A stretch of 64,000 bases of DNA from Tenacibaculum sp. 1_MG-2023 (GCF_030547425.1 NZ_JAUORH010000015.1:19322-83321); one strand, 5' to 3'; counted from the stretch's first letter, positions 28,689-38,060 are shown. Program-made: numbers and translations. Notes: a model not told the origin generated them from the sequence alone.

Positions 28689-31389
28689 AGAATAATACTC
28701 TATCTGGTGGTTTGTTTTTATCCCATTTTAAATCGCTCAATACTGAAGACTTCACCCCAATAAAGAAATTATAAGAAGAGTTAACACCAAAAGGAGTCCA
28801 GTTAAAATTAAATCTCCAACTATCTAAATCTCTTGAAAAATTTAATCTAGTATAAGTAAAAGCATTGTCTTTAACATCATAACCAGAAGAAAAACCAACT
28901 TTCCATTTAGGGGAGAGTTCTACATCACCACTAAACATTAACGTATTATTACCTATTTGGCTTGTTAATCCGTTATTAGTGTAACTCATAGAGTAAGCTA
29001 AATTAAGAGTCCAAGGTATTTTGGCTTTGTAGAGTTCTGTTTCTTTTGTTTCGCCTTCTTTATTTTTGTTATTGGTGTTGTTAGGAAACCCATTAGTAGA
29101 GCCTATACCTTCTCCAAAAACATCTGGTGTATCCTGTGCGCCATTTCCATTTTTGTTGTCAGCGTCATCTTCACCATCTTTATTCTTTTCAAAATCTTTA
29201 CTAGAAATGGAATAATTAGCTGTTACCCCCAAATTAGTCATTCTAAGAAGACTACCGTTAAACTTATTTATTCTTTGTCCTTTGCTGTTCACTTGATACG
29301 GATCAAAAGTAGCATTCATGTTTAAAGCTAGCTTGTCTTTAAAAAGACGTGTACCAGCATTTGCTCTCACAGGAGACCAGCGTAAACTATCAGCAGCTAT
29401 GTTATAACTTGTACTAAAATTCAAGTTGTTAAGAATCGTGATTTTTTTATCCTCTTCATCACTGTCAGGATCTTTCGGTGCTACTTTAGCCTCTAAAACA
29501 TTGTTTACGGAAATACCGATAGAATTTGAAACTCCACTTCCAGGTGTTCCATAAATGCCACCCTCAAAGGGAGAATAGGTTAGTAAGTCACTTGGGTCAG
29601 AACTCTGACGAACTGTTAAATCGTAATCATCAGCAAAATTTGGACGATATCCGTATGAAATAGAGGGTCTAATTGTATGTCGAATAGCCTTTAAACGTCC
29701 TTTTTTAAAGTTAAATGTACCGTAGATGTTTGTAGATAAAGAAACTCCAAAGTTATATTCATTATAACGAGTAAAGCCACTGATAGTATCATTAACAGCA
29801 GCACCAAAATTACCATCACTGTTTATAGCAGTAGGGTCGTATCGCTTTTTAATTTGATCAAAATACCAAACATCTTTATAGTTTACACTAGGTGATAATG
29901 TAAAGTATTTAAAAGCTTTTAAACTGGTATTGGTACTCAAGTTATGTTGTATACCTTTTTTTGCCGTTTGAAACATTTTAGCGGTAAAAAACTCGTCATC
30001 TGTAGTATTAATTTGATATTGACCTTGCATACTATAATTAATACCCATTTTTTGAATAGGGTTCTTTTTAATTCCTCCTTTTCCTGCAAAAGGATAAATA
30101 CGATCCATATTAAGTTGTAATGATGGAAGCGTCATAGTAATGGATTCTGTATTGGTATTTTGCGAATGAGTAGCAGTTACGCTCACATTAAAAGGAGTAC
30201 CTACAAAATTTTTATAGTATGAAACAGACGAGCTCAACGTGTTGTTTAAGAACTGAGAACTATTAAATTCGTTTAAAGATTGACGATAATACTTACTACT
30301 TCCTAAGTTAACAGAAGCAGAAAAACGAGAGTTTGGACTCGCCTTAGAATCTTGACTATGGCTCCATCTAAGGTTGAAATTGGTGGACTTTTGATAATCG
30401 CTTAAACCACGTATACCTCTAATAATATTTTCAAAACGAACACTAAAACTTCCGCTAAATTTATAACGAACATAATAGTTAGAGGAAGCATTTAATCCCC
30501 AACTACCATTGGTGTATAAGTCTCCTAATACAGTTAAATCAAAGTAGTCACTTAAAGCAAAATAGTATCCTCCATTTTGCATAAAAAAACCTTGGTTATT
30601 ACTTTCCCCCCAAGAAGGAATAATAAACCCTGAAGTTCTTTTATCTGTTAAAGGAAAATATGCAAACGGTAAATATACAGGAGTAGGAACGTCTGCCAAT
30701 ACTAAATTGCTACCACCAACAATAATCTTTTTACCAGGAACTAGTTTTGCTTTATTTGTTTGAATATAATAATCTGGAATTTTCTTTTTTGAAGTAGTAA
30801 AACGCAATCGACGCATATAAATAGTAGAGTCATTTACCCGTTTTGTTTTTTCTCCATAAGTAATAATTCCTGCTTGATTTGTTTTAACACCATAAACTAA
30901 AGCTTTCTTAGTTTTAAAGTTAAAAAGAATAGAGTCTTGTTCAGATTCTTGTCCTCCTTGCTTAAATTGAGGTCTTTGATGATACCCTGTGCTATCTTTT
31001 ATACCTTTAGCATATACCATATTGTTTTTATAATCCAGAATAATAATTCCAGCTTTTAAGTCAATGTCAGTATATGTTACTTGGGCTTTATTATATAAGG
31101 TAATTGTTTTTTCTTTGGCGTTTTGTATGGTATAATCTTCAGCATCATGAGTAATAATACCGTCAATTACTTCTTTTGGTTTAATAGAATCGTTAACAAT
31201 AGTATCTCTTTTTTTATTAATAAGAGCATTGCTTTTTAAACCTATTAAAGTGTCTTTAGGACTAGTAAATATAGAGTCTTTGCTAGTTTTTTGAGGAGTA
31301 ATGCCTTTCTTGCCAAATTCTTGTGCAGTACTTAATTGAAAACAAAAAAGATAGAAAGTTAAAAGTATGTAAGTTGGATTTGCTCGCAA
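28687..31389 (-). CDS. lptD: Putative LPS assembly protein LptD
   Basis: A 900-residue outer-membrane protein with a signal peptide (cleavage near STAQ, residue 22). An OstA-like domain follows (TLYNKAQVTYTDIDLKAG, about 95-260), then a long beta-barrel rich in alternating aromatic residues, which ends in RVLF. It belongs to the Bacteroidota LptD-like group, longer than the enterobacterial form. A low-complexity acidic Asn/Asp/Lys stretch lies near residues 730-780. It would insert lipopolysaccharide into the outer leaflet. Its promoter overlaps that of the divergent amidase gene. Confidence 0.88.
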   Translation of the reverse strand: MRANPTYILLTFYLFCFQLSTAQEFGKKGITPQKTSKDSIFTSPKDTLIGLKSNALINKKRDTIVNDSIKPKEVIDGIITHDAEDYTIQNAKEKTITLYNKAQVTYTDIDLKAGIIILDYKNNMVYAKGIKDSTGYHQRPQFKQGGQESEQDSILFNFKTKKALVYGVKTNQAGIITYGEKTKRVNDSTIYMRRLRFTTSKKKIPDYYIQTNKAKLVPGKKIIVGGSNLVLADVPTPVYLPFAYFPLTDKRTSGFIIPSWGESNNQGFFMQNGGYYFALSDYFDLTVLGDLYTNGSWGLNASSNYYVRYKFSGSFSVRFENIIRGIRGLSDYQKSTNFNLRWSHSQDSKASPNSRFSASVNLGSSKYYRQSLNEFNSSQFLNNTLSSSVSYYKNFVGTPFNVSVTATHSQNTNTESITMTLPSLQLNMDRIYPFAGKGGIKKNPIQKMGINYSMQGQYQINTTDDEFFTAKMFQTAKKGIQHNLSTNTSLKAFKYFTLSPSVNYKDVWYFDQIKKRYDPTAINSDGNFGAAVNDTISGFTRYNEYNFGVSLSTNIYGTFNFKKGRLKAIRHTIRPSISYGYRPNFADDYDLTVRQSSDPSDLLTYSPFEGGIYGTPGSGVSNSIGISVNNVLEAKVAPKDPDSDEEDKKITILNNLNFSTSYNIAADSLRWSPVRANAGTRLFKDKLALNMNATFDPYQVNSKGQRINKFNGSLLRMTNLGVTANYSISSKDFEKNKDGEDDADNKNGNGAQDTPDVFGEGIGSTNGFPNNTNNKNKEGETKETELYKAKIPWTLNLAYSMSYTNNGLTSQIGNNTLMFSGDVELSPKWKVGFSSGYDVKDNAFTYTRLNFSRDLDSWRFNFNWTPFGVNSSYNFFIGVKSSVLSDLKWDKNKPPDRVLF

Positions 31390-31409
31390 TATTATTAATA
31401 CTATTTTTG
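31380..31409 (+). promoter_or_regulatory. Promoter of the amidase gene
   Basis: TTG, 19 nt, TATTTTTG, an exact Bacteroidota promoter that starts inside the first codons of the divergent lptD-like gene. The leader to ATG 31484 would be about 70 nt. Confidence 0.7.
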
Positions 31410-31461
31410 TGTTATATTTAAAAACTTTGGCGTGCTATTTGAATGCCTATATTTTAAAAAC

Positions 31462-31489
31462 CAAAAATAGTTAAATTTTATTGATGCAA
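31462..31489 (-). promoter_or_regulatory. Promoter of the lptD-like gene
   Basis: On the minus strand TTG, 17 nt, TATTTTTG. The TTG lies inside the first codons of the amidase gene, so the two divergent promoters interlock. Confidence 0.5.
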
Positions 31490-32656
31490 TTCTTAAATTT
31501 CCGTAAATATAATATCTCAAAAACAAGCTTAATCATTCTAACCTTTTTTACTGTTTTGTATGGGGGTATATTATCGGTTTCGGCTCAAAAAAAATATACT
31601 GTTGTTTTAGATGCTGGTCATGGAGGAAAAGATCCAGGAAATTTAGGAAATGGTTTTAGAGAAAAAAACATAGCCTTAAAAGTAGCATTAGATGTAGGTA
31701 AGGAGTTGTTAACTTCAAAAGATATACAAGTAGTTTATACCCGTAAAAAAGATGTTTTTGTAGAGTTGCACAACCGAGCTAAAATAGCGAATGATAAAAA
31801 AGCGGACTTATTTGTGTCTATACATTGTGATGCTTTTAGGAGATCAGATCCGCATGGAGCAAGTACTTTTGTTTTAGGATTAAGTGGAAATAAAGAAAAC
31901 CTAGAGATTGCTAAAAAAGAGAACTCTGTAATTTTATTAGAGGATAATTATAAGCAAAATTATGATTATGACCCGAACTCACCAGAATCAGTAATTGGTT
32001 TGTCAGTACTTCAAGAAGAAAACTTAGAAAATAGTTTAGGTATTGCAGGTTTAGTTCAAAATAATTTTGTAGCAATTAAAAGAAATAATAGAAAGGTAAA
32101 ACAAGCAAATTTTTTAGTATTAAGAGAAACAGTTATGCCTAGTGTTTTAATAGAGTTAGGTTTTTTGACTAATAAAAATGAAGGTAAATTTCTAAATTCT
32201 AGAAAAGGGCAAATTAGAATGGCAAAGTCAATAGCTCAAGCAATAAGAAAGTACTTTGAACGATTAAAGTTAAATACGATTAGCGAAACCTTAACAGTTA
32301 ATGCACCGTTAGTGGAAGAGGAAGTTTCTACCCCAGTTATAAAAAAAGAGAAACTTAAGCAAATTGTCAAAAAAGAAAATATATCACCAACATTAGTGTC
32401 AACAGGTGTTGTGTTTAGAGTACAAATAGCTGCATCAAGAAAAAAACTTTCAATAAACAGTTTCAAAGGGTTAGAAAATGTTGAGTCTTTATTTATAGAT
32501 AATTACTATAAATATTACTATGGAAACTCATCAAGTTTAGTAGGAATAAAAAAGGTTTTACCAAAAGTAAGAAGCAAAGGATATAAAGATGCTTGGGTGG
32601 TAGCTTTTAAAAATGGAAAAAGAATTTCAATTAAAGAAGCATTGAAAAACCGTTAA
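31484..32656 (+). CDS. N-acetylmuramoyl-L-alanine amidase with C-terminal SPOR-like domain
   Basis: A 390-residue cell-wall hydrolase. After an N-terminal hydrophobic export segment (LIILTFFTVLYGGILSVSA) comes an Amidase_3 domain: VVLDAGHGGKDPG holds a zinc His, FREKN the zinc Glu and FVSIHCDA another His, with VLIELGFLTN near the catalytic Glu. Residues about 310-390 look like a SPOR domain (FRVQIAASRK, AWVVAFKNGKRIS), which targets septal peptidoglycan. TTG 31481 precedes ATG 31484. It opens a run with an MlaD-like gene and may split daughter cells. Confidence 0.92.
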   Translation: MQFLNFRKYNISKTSLIILTFFTVLYGGILSVSAQKKYTVVLDAGHGGKDPGNLGNGFREKNIALKVALDVGKELLTSKDIQVVYTRKKDVFVELHNRAKIANDKKADLFVSIHCDAFRRSDPHGASTFVLGLSGNKENLEIAKKENSVILLEDNYKQNYDYDPNSPESVIGLSVLQEENLENSLGIAGLVQNNFVAIKRNNRKVKQANFLVLRETVMPSVLIELGFLTNKNEGKFLNSRKGQIRMAKSIAQAIRKYFERLKLNTISETLTVNAPLVEEEVSTPVIKKEKLKQIVKKENISPTLVSTGVVFRVQIAASRKKLSINSFKGLENVESLFIDNYYKYYYGNSSSLVGIKKVLPKVRSKGYKDAWVVAFKNGKRISIKEALKNR

Positions 32657-32721
32657 TTTAGAGGTATTCTATATTTATACTCGCAAAATTATTATTATTT
32701 TCGCTCGTATAAATATATTTT

Positions 32722-33684
32722 ATGTCTAAAGAACTAAAAACAGGAATTGTTGCTGTAGTTATTATTGCACTGTTTATTTGGGGGTATAACTTCTTAAAAG
32801 GACAAGATTTGTTCAGTGCTAATGCAAGACACTTTTTTGTAGAGTACAACAATATTAATGGTCTTAACGAGGCAAGTTCGGTAACTATTAATGGATTAAA
32901 GGTTGGTAAGGTAGATGAAATTCGCTTTAATGGAAAACCAGATAAAAAGGGGAACTTAATTGTAAAGATTTCATTAGATACTGACTTTAATTTTTCCAAA
33001 AACAGTATTGCTAAAATTTATTCAGCAAGTTTAATGGGAGGTCAAAGTTTAGCAATTGTTCCTAAATATGACGGAGAAATAGCCAAATCAGGAGACTTTT
33101 TAAAAGGAGAAGTTGAATCAGATATATTTTCATCAGTAGGCGAAAAATTAAATCCTATTCAGGCAAAACTAGAGAATGTTCTGGTTGGAGCAGACTCTTT
33201 ATTAATAGGCTTTAATCAAGTATTAGATGAAAAATCTCGTAAAAGTTTAAATAGAAGTATTTTAGGGTTAGAGGGTACTATATACGATGTGCGTAAGACA
33301 TTAGCCTCAGTAAATACATTGTTGGTAGATAATAAAGAAAACTTAAATACGACCTTTGCAAACACAAAAAAAATTACAGATAATTTTTCAAAAGTATCTG
33401 AAGATTTAGCAAAAGCTAATTTAGGTGAATCGGTTAAAAAACTCGAAGCAACTTTGGTAAATGTTAATGGTCTATTAGCGAATATGAAATCAGGAAAAGG
33501 AACTTTAGGAAAGTTAATGACTGATGAAAAGATGTACACTAATTTAACAAATGCATCTAAAGAATTAGAAGAACTGTTAAGAGAAATGAAGTTGAACCCA
33601 AAACGATTTGTACATTTTTCGTTATTTGGTAAAAAACCAAAACCATATAACGAGGAAAATAATAAAAGTAACAGCAACAACTAA
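32722..33684 (+). CDS. MlaD/MCE-domain lipid-transport protein
   Basis: A 320-residue protein with one N-terminal membrane helix (GIVAVVIIALFIWGYNFL, about 7-24) and an MCE domain (about 36-115; VTINGLKVGKVDEI, SASLMGGQSLAIV). A long helical C-terminal part with coiled-coil character follows. MCE proteins form rings in the periplasm that move phospholipids between membranes. No MlaE/MlaF genes are adjacent; they are often elsewhere in Bacteroidota. Confidence 0.9.
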   Translation: MSKELKTGIVAVVIIALFIWGYNFLKGQDLFSANARHFFVEYNNINGLNEASSVTINGLKVGKVDEIRFNGKPDKKGNLIVKISLDTDFNFSKNSIAKIYSASLMGGQSLAIVPKYDGEIAKSGDFLKGEVESDIFSSVGEKLNPIQAKLENVLVGADSLLIGFNQVLDEKSRKSLNRSILGLEGTIYDVRKTLASVNTLLVDNKENLNTTFANTKKITDNFSKVSEDLAKANLGESVKKLEATLVNVNGLLANMKSGKGTLGKLMTDEKMYTNLTNASKELEELLREMKLNPKRFVHFSLFGKKPKPYNEENNKSNSNN

Positions 33685-33767
33685 ACAAAACAACAACTAA
33701 AATATTCTATAATCTCTTAAAAACTGAAGAAGTAATAGGTATAACAGAGTAAAAATAATTAAAGACA

Positions 33768-35087
33768 ATGGAGAATTACTTGCCAAACCTCTTTTTTGCA
33801 ATTATTTTAATTGCAGGTATAGGGTATTTTGTAATGAATGTTCGTAAGCTAATACGAAACATCAAATTAGGAAAAGACGTAGATAGAACAGACAGAAAAC
33901 CTGAGCGATGGAAAAACATGGCGAAAATAGCTTTAGGACAATATAAAATGGTACGCCGTCCAGTTTCAGGTATTTTACATATTGTTGTGTATGTTGGGTT
34001 TATCTTAATCAATATCGAAATGTTAGAAATTGTTATTGATGGACTATTTGGTACACACCGCGTTTTTCAACCAATTATAGGAAATGCTTTATACGGATTC
34101 CTAATTGGTAATTTTGAAGTGTTAGCGTTGTTGGTGTTTGTGGCAGTAACAATTTTTTGGTTCCGTAGAAATATTGAAAAAGTAAAACGTTTTTGGAATA
34201 AAGAAATGGAGGGCTGGCCTAAAAATGATGGTAATATCATTTTATACTTCGAAATGGTGTTAATGACCTTATTTTTAGTAATGAATGCAACAGATATTCC
34301 TTTTCAAGAAGCAGGAGTAGGAAATGTAGTATCACAGTTTATAGCGCCTTGGTTCGACGGATATTCGCCAGAAGCATTACATACTATCGAAAAAACAGCT
34401 TGGTGGTTACATATTGTAGGAATTTTAATTTTCTTAAATTATTTATACTATTCTAAGCACTTGCATATCTTGTTAGCTTTTCCAAATACGTTTTTTGCAA
34501 GCTTAAAACCAAAAGGACAGTTTAACAACCTTGAAGCAGTAACAAAAGAAGTAAAAATGATGATGGATCCTGATGCTGACCCGTATGCAATGCCTGAAGA
34601 AGGAGAGGACGAAGGAGAACCAGAGAAATTTGGAGCATCGGATGTAACCGATTTAAATTGGGTACAGTTGATGAATGCTTATACGTGTACTGAGTGTGGG
34701 CGTTGTACATCATCTTGTCCTGCAAACTTAACAGGAAAAGAATTGTCTCCACGTGCTATCATGATGAAAACACGTGATCGTTTAGAAGAAGTAGGAAAAA
34801 ATATTGATGCTAATGGAGGAGAGTTTAAAGATGACGGTAAGCAGTTGTTAAACGATTATATTACTCCAGAAGAATTATGGGCATGTACAAGTTGTAATGC
34901 TTGTGTACAAGAATGTCCTATCGGTATCGATCCATTATCCATTATTATGGATATGCGTCGTTATTTAGTAATGGAAGAATCAGCAGCTCCGCAAGAGTTA
35001 AATATGATGATGACCAATATTGAAAATAACGGAGCGCCATGGCAGTACAGTCAAATGGATAGATTAAACTGGAAAGACGAAGAATAA
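33768..35087 (+). CDS. Membrane 4Fe-4S dicluster protein, HdrC/GlpC-like with cytochrome-like N-terminus
   Basis: A 439-residue protein. The first half has about five membrane helices with several His residues, as in NarI-type quinone-linked membrane subunits. The second half has two clusters of 4Fe-4S ligands: CTECGRCTSSCP near residue 306 and CTSCNACVQECP near 371. The acidic stretch EEGEDEGEPEKFG lies before the clusters. Such proteins pair with a CCG-domain subunit, encoded next. I infer an electron-transfer complex linked to the quinone pool; the donor is unknown. Confidence 0.9.
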   Translation: MENYLPNLFFAIILIAGIGYFVMNVRKLIRNIKLGKDVDRTDRKPERWKNMAKIALGQYKMVRRPVSGILHIVVYVGFILINIEMLEIVIDGLFGTHRVFQPIIGNALYGFLIGNFEVLALLVFVAVTIFWFRRNIEKVKRFWNKEMEGWPKNDGNIILYFEMVLMTLFLVMNATDIPFQEAGVGNVVSQFIAPWFDGYSPEALHTIEKTAWWLHIVGILIFLNYLYYSKHLHILLAFPNTFFASLKPKGQFNNLEAVTKEVKMMMDPDADPYAMPEEGEDEGEPEKFGASDVTDLNWVQLMNAYTCTECGRCTSSCPANLTGKELSPRAIMMKTRDRLEEVGKNIDANGGEFKDDGKQLLNDYITPEELWACTSCNACVQECPIGIDPLSIIMDMRRYLVMEESAAPQELNMMMTNIENNGAPWQYSQMDRLNWKDEE

Positions 35088-35100
35088 TTTTTTAATGACT

Positions 35101-35142
35101 AATTATGAACTACGAATAAGTAATAAATCGTAAGTTATAATT
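35101..35142. repeat. Imperfect inverted repeat between the two Fe-S genes
   Basis: AATTATGAACTACGA at 35101-35115 and TCGTAAGTTATAATT at 35128-35142 pair over 14 positions with one bulge on each side. It fills most of the spacer between the two genes. Confidence 0.55.
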
Positions 35143-35158
35143 CAAAAAATCACAATTT

Positions 35159-35938
35159 ATGGTAGTACCAACAATGGCAGAAATGATGGCTCAAGGAAAA
35201 CAACCAGAAGTGTTGTTTTGGGTAGGAGCTGCAGGAAGTTACGATGATAGAGTAAAAAAAATAACAAGAGCCTTCGTAAAAATATTACAACAAGCAGGAG
35301 TTGATTTTGCAGTATTAGGTACAGAAGAAAGCTCAACAGGAGATGCAGCAAAACGTGCAGGAAATGAGTTTTTATTCCAAATGCAGGCTGTTACTAATAT
35401 AGAAGTTTTAAATGCTTACGAAGTAAAAACAATTGTTACGTGTGATCCGCATTCATTCAATACATTAAAAAATGAATACCCTGGATTAGGAGGGAAGTAT
35501 AAAGTGTATCATCATACACAATATATAAGCAAATTAATCAAAGAAGGACGTTTAACCATTGAAGACGAAAATTTAAACGGTAAGCGTTTAACATATCACG
35601 ATCCATGTTATTTAGGACGTGCAAATGATGTGTACGAAAGTCCACGTGAATTAATTCGTCGTTTAGGGGTGAAAATGACGGAAATGAAACGTCATAAATC
35701 AACGGCATTATGTTGTGGAGCAGGAGGAGCACAAATGTTTAAAGAACCTGAAAAAGGAGATAAAGATATTAATGTGTTAAGAACAGAAGATGCCTTAGAA
35801 ACAAACCCACAAATTATAGCTACTGGATGTCCTTACTGTAATACAATGATGACTGATGGTGTAAAATTCAAAGAAAAAGAATCGCAAATACAAGTAAAAG
35901 ATATTGCCGAGTTAATTGCGGAAGCTAATAACCTATAA
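35159..35938 (+). CDS. CCG-domain Fe-S protein, HdrB/LutA-like
   Basis: A 259-residue soluble protein with two cysteine-rich CCG regions. The visible blocks are VTCDPHSFNTL, the HDPCYLGR turn, LCCGAGG and ATGCPYCNTM. These bind non-standard 4Fe-4S clusters in HdrB, GlpC and LutA. It partners the membrane Fe-S protein encoded 71 nt upstream. A strong terminator ends the unit. Confidence 0.92.
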   Translation: MVVPTMAEMMAQGKQPEVLFWVGAAGSYDDRVKKITRAFVKILQQAGVDFAVLGTEESSTGDAAKRAGNEFLFQMQAVTNIEVLNAYEVKTIVTCDPHSFNTLKNEYPGLGGKYKVYHHTQYISKLIKEGRLTIEDENLNGKRLTYHDPCYLGRANDVYESPRELIRRLGVKMTEMKRHKSTALCCGAGGAQMFKEPEKGDKDINVLRTEDALETNPQIIATGCPYCNTMMTDGVKFKEKESQIQVKDIAELIAEANNL

Positions 35939-35960
35939 GTTAAATAAAATATTTAGTGGT

Positions 35961-35996
35961 AAAAAAGCGTGTTACATTTTGTAACACGCTTTTTTT
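35961..35996 (+). terminator. Terminator after the CCG-domain gene
   Basis: The perfect stem AAAAAAGCGTGTTAC with its complement, 4-nt loop, then a T run. Confidence 0.9.
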
Positions 35997-36040
35997 GGCA
36001 TAAAAATTGAAAAAGATAAAGTCTAACTCAAAAAATAATT

Positions 36041-36490
36041 ATGATGAAAAAACTACTTTATTTAGTTGTGGCAACTTTAGTATTAAACTCTTGTACAAAA
36101 AACATAGAACCTTGGGAAAAAGAACCATTAAATCTCGATGTAAGGTTTGTAGTAGCAACTGAAGAACAACACAACTCCATTTTAATAAAAGAAATAAATG
36201 ATGGTTCTATTGGAGAAATAAGTTTTTATAGTAAAAGTGAAGGAAATGCTAATTTACCTTATGATAAAACTATAAATCAGGAGGTGAGCTATTATACAAA
36301 GGCTACTTTTTCTTATCAAGATAGAACAGTTTCAGAATCAATAGCAGAATATGAATCTTTTGTAACATATGATGTTACCTTAAAAATGTTTGTAGAGGGG
36401 GAGTTAAAAGTAGAGACTACTAAAGCAATAGCTAAACCAGATGATACAGCAAGTATTTCATTTGATTTTAAAGAATACTTTGAAGACTAA
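36041..36490 (+). CDS. Small lipoprotein
   Basis: A 149-residue lipoprotein with signal peptide and lipobox LVLNSC (Cys near residue 18). The body looks like a beta-sandwich. Its C-terminal half (TFSYQDRTVSE, VTYDVTLKMFVEGELKVE, KPDDTASISFDF) lines up in spacing with the next plus-strand gene, so the two are tandem paralogues. Two ATG codons stand in a row at 36041 and 36044. No function is known to me. Confidence 0.75.
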   Translation: MMKKLLYLVVATLVLNSCTKNIEPWEKEPLNLDVRFVVATEEQHNSILIKEINDGSIGEISFYSKSEGNANLPYDKTINQEVSYYTKATFSYQDRTVSESIAEYESFVTYDVTLKMFVEGELKVETTKAIAKPDDTASISFDFKEYFED

Positions 36491-36565
36491 TACTTTCCTT
36501 TAATTCTATCTCTAAATTTTTCTTAGAAAAAACAGATTTGATACCTATAAATATAAAGTGTTCTT

Positions 36566-36597
36566 AAAAGTGTATTACGAGAGTAGTACACTTTTTT
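36566..36597 (+). terminator. Terminator between the two lipoprotein genes
   Basis: AAAAGTGTATTAC pairs with GTAGTACACTTTT through a GAGA loop, with one G-T pair, then a T run. Confidence 0.75.
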
Positions 36598-36605
36598 CTT
36601 TGTAG

Positions 36606-36613
36606 TAAGTTTG
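36606..36613 (+). promoter_or_regulatory. -7 element of the second lipoprotein gene
   Basis: TAAGTTTG fits TAnnTTTG. It lies 28 nt before the ATG at 36641. No TTG is seen at the expected distance. Confidence 0.4.
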
Positions 36614-36659
36614 TGAAAAATAATTCAAAAAAATAAAAGAATGAGATACCTTTTTATGT

Positions 36660-37031
36660 TTGGTTTTATTAACATCATGTGAGGATGCCGATTTTTCTCT
36701 TGACGGAAATAGAGCGGTTTCAACAATAATGTTTAATATTACAAGTAATAACAACAATGGAAAGATTAAAACTGTTTTTCTAGAATCAGGTTTCTTTAAG
36801 TATGATAACACTAGAACAACTAATGTTTTTCCTTACAAGAAATCTTATACAGATGAAATCAACTTTGCTGCAAACGTAGCTTTTGAATACGAAGATAAAG
36901 CTACAGATAATTTTAGTGTTTATACGATAACAATGGAAATCCTTAGAGATAACATTTTGGTGGACAAAAGAGAATATTTTATAGATAAACCTGGAACAAA
37001 AGTAGGTTTTAATGCTGTAGTAAATAAGTAA
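36660..37031 (+). CDS. Small lipoprotein paralogue with a disrupted start
   Basis: The open frame gives about 123 residues from a TTG at 36660 and begins VLLTSCEDADFS, a lipobox without the usual Met and basic residues. The ATG at 36641 starts a plausible signal peptide (MRYLFM) in another frame, which stops after 13 codons. Removing one T from the T-runs at 36650-36659 would join them as a proper lipoprotein start. So the gene carries a +1 frameshift in its first codons, or the base is a sequencing error. The body resembles the preceding lipoprotein. Confidence 0.6.
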   Translation: MVLLTSCEDADFSLDGNRAVSTIMFNITSNNNNGKIKTVFLESGFFKYDNTRTTNVFPYKKSYTDEINFAANVAFEYEDKATDNFSVYTITMEILRDNILVDKREYFIDKPGTKVGFNAVVNK

Positions 37032-37050
37032 ACTACTCATATACTTTAAG

Positions 37051-37080
37051 AAAAAAGGAAAGCTCAGCTTTCCTTTTTTT
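37051..37080 (+). terminator. Terminator before menA
   Basis: The stem AAAAAAGGAAAGCT with its complement and a T run that ends at the base before the ATG at 37081. Confidence 0.85.
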
Positions 37081-37094
37081 ATGTCTAAAAAACT

Positions 37095-37102
37095 TATCTT
37101 TG
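37095..37102 (+). promoter_or_regulatory. -7 element of menA
   Basis: TATCTTTG fits TAnnTTTG. Its place downstream of ATG 37081 and upstream of ATG 37120 argues that 37120 is the menA start. Confidence 0.5.
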
Positions 37103-37119
37103 AAAATCATATTATTTCA

Positions 37120-38034
37120 ATGAAAAACTATATAAGAGCAGCACGTTTACGCACCTTACCGTTGTCCGTATCAGGCATTATTGTTGGAGCATTTTTAGGA
37201 TTTAATAGCGTATTGTATGCAGACAGTACGATAAACTTATTAGAATCTCCGATTTTTTGGTTAGCAATACTCACAACAATCGGTTTTCAGGTATTATCTA
37301 ATTTTGCGAATGATTATGGAGACGGTATAAAAGGAACTGACGATAATAGAGATGGAGAAGCACGCATGGTTTCGTCTGGAGTTATTACCCCAAGGCAAAT
37401 GAAAAATGCGATGTTAGTAACTGGAATCATTACATTAGTTGTTGCACTGTTATTGATTTACGTATCCTTTGGAAAAGATAACTTTTTATACTCCGTAATT
37501 TTCTTTGGACTAGGAATAGCTTCAATTGTTGCTGCTATAAAATATACCGTAGGAAAATCAGCTTATGGTTATAGCGGATTTGGAGACATTTTCGTTTTTA
37601 TTTTCTTTGGTTTGTTAGCAGTAGTTGGAACCTACTTTTTATACACTAAACAACTAAATTTTATTGTTTTCTTGCCAGCAATCACTGTTGGACTATTAAG
37701 TACTGCTGTATTAAATTTAAACAATATGCGAGATAGAGAAAACGATGCTAAATCAGGAAAAAACACACTAGTTGTAAAAATGGGAGCAGAGTCAGGAAAA
37801 TTGTATCATTACTTCCTTATTGTAGTGTCTTTTATAGTTGCACTATTGTATACGGTTATCAAGTTTCAATCACCATATCAATTTTTGTTTGTTATAGCTT
37901 ATATCCCTTTAGTAAAACACGTAGTTTTTGTATATAAAAACAAAGAAGAAGCGTTGTTAGATGCTGAACTTAAAAAAGTAGCACTGAGTACCTTTTTATT
38001 TTCGATTTTATTTGGATTAGGTCAAATATTGTAA
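37120..38034 (+). CDS. menA: 1,4-dihydroxy-2-naphthoate polyprenyltransferase
   Basis: A 304-residue UbiA-type membrane enzyme that adds the polyprenyl chain in menaquinone synthesis. It has about eight helices. The first Asp-rich motif NDYGDGIKGTDDNRDGEAR (near residues 63-81) and the second, NNMRDRENDAKSGK (near 198), bind Mg-diphosphate. The frame is open from ATG 37081, but that lies upstream of the promoter box, so I choose 37120 (MKNYIRAARLRTLPLS). It opens the menaquinone cluster with menC and menE. Confidence 0.93.
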   Translation: MKNYIRAARLRTLPLSVSGIIVGAFLGFNSVLYADSTINLLESPIFWLAILTTIGFQVLSNFANDYGDGIKGTDDNRDGEARMVSSGVITPRQMKNAMLVTGIITLVVALLLIYVSFGKDNFLYSVIFFGLGIASIVAAIKYTVGKSAYGYSGFGDIFVFIFFGLLAVVGTYFLYTKQLNFIVFLPAITVGLLSTAVLNLNNMRDRENDAKSGKNTLVVKMGAESGKLYHYFLIVVSFIVALLYTVIKFQSPYQFLFVIAYIPLVKHVVFVYKNKEEALLDAELKKVALSTFLFSILFGLGQIL

Positions 38035-38060
38035 TTTTATTAACCCAAAAAAAACAATTT

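Noticed and set aside
33216..33680. Open frame of 154 codons on the minus strand
   Set aside because: It lies wholly inside the MCE gene and is Ser/Phe/Leu-rich, as expected for an antisense shadow.
36575..36811. Minus-strand open frame over the second lipoprotein
   Set aside because: It crosses a terminator and the lipoprotein gene, and has no protein-like features.
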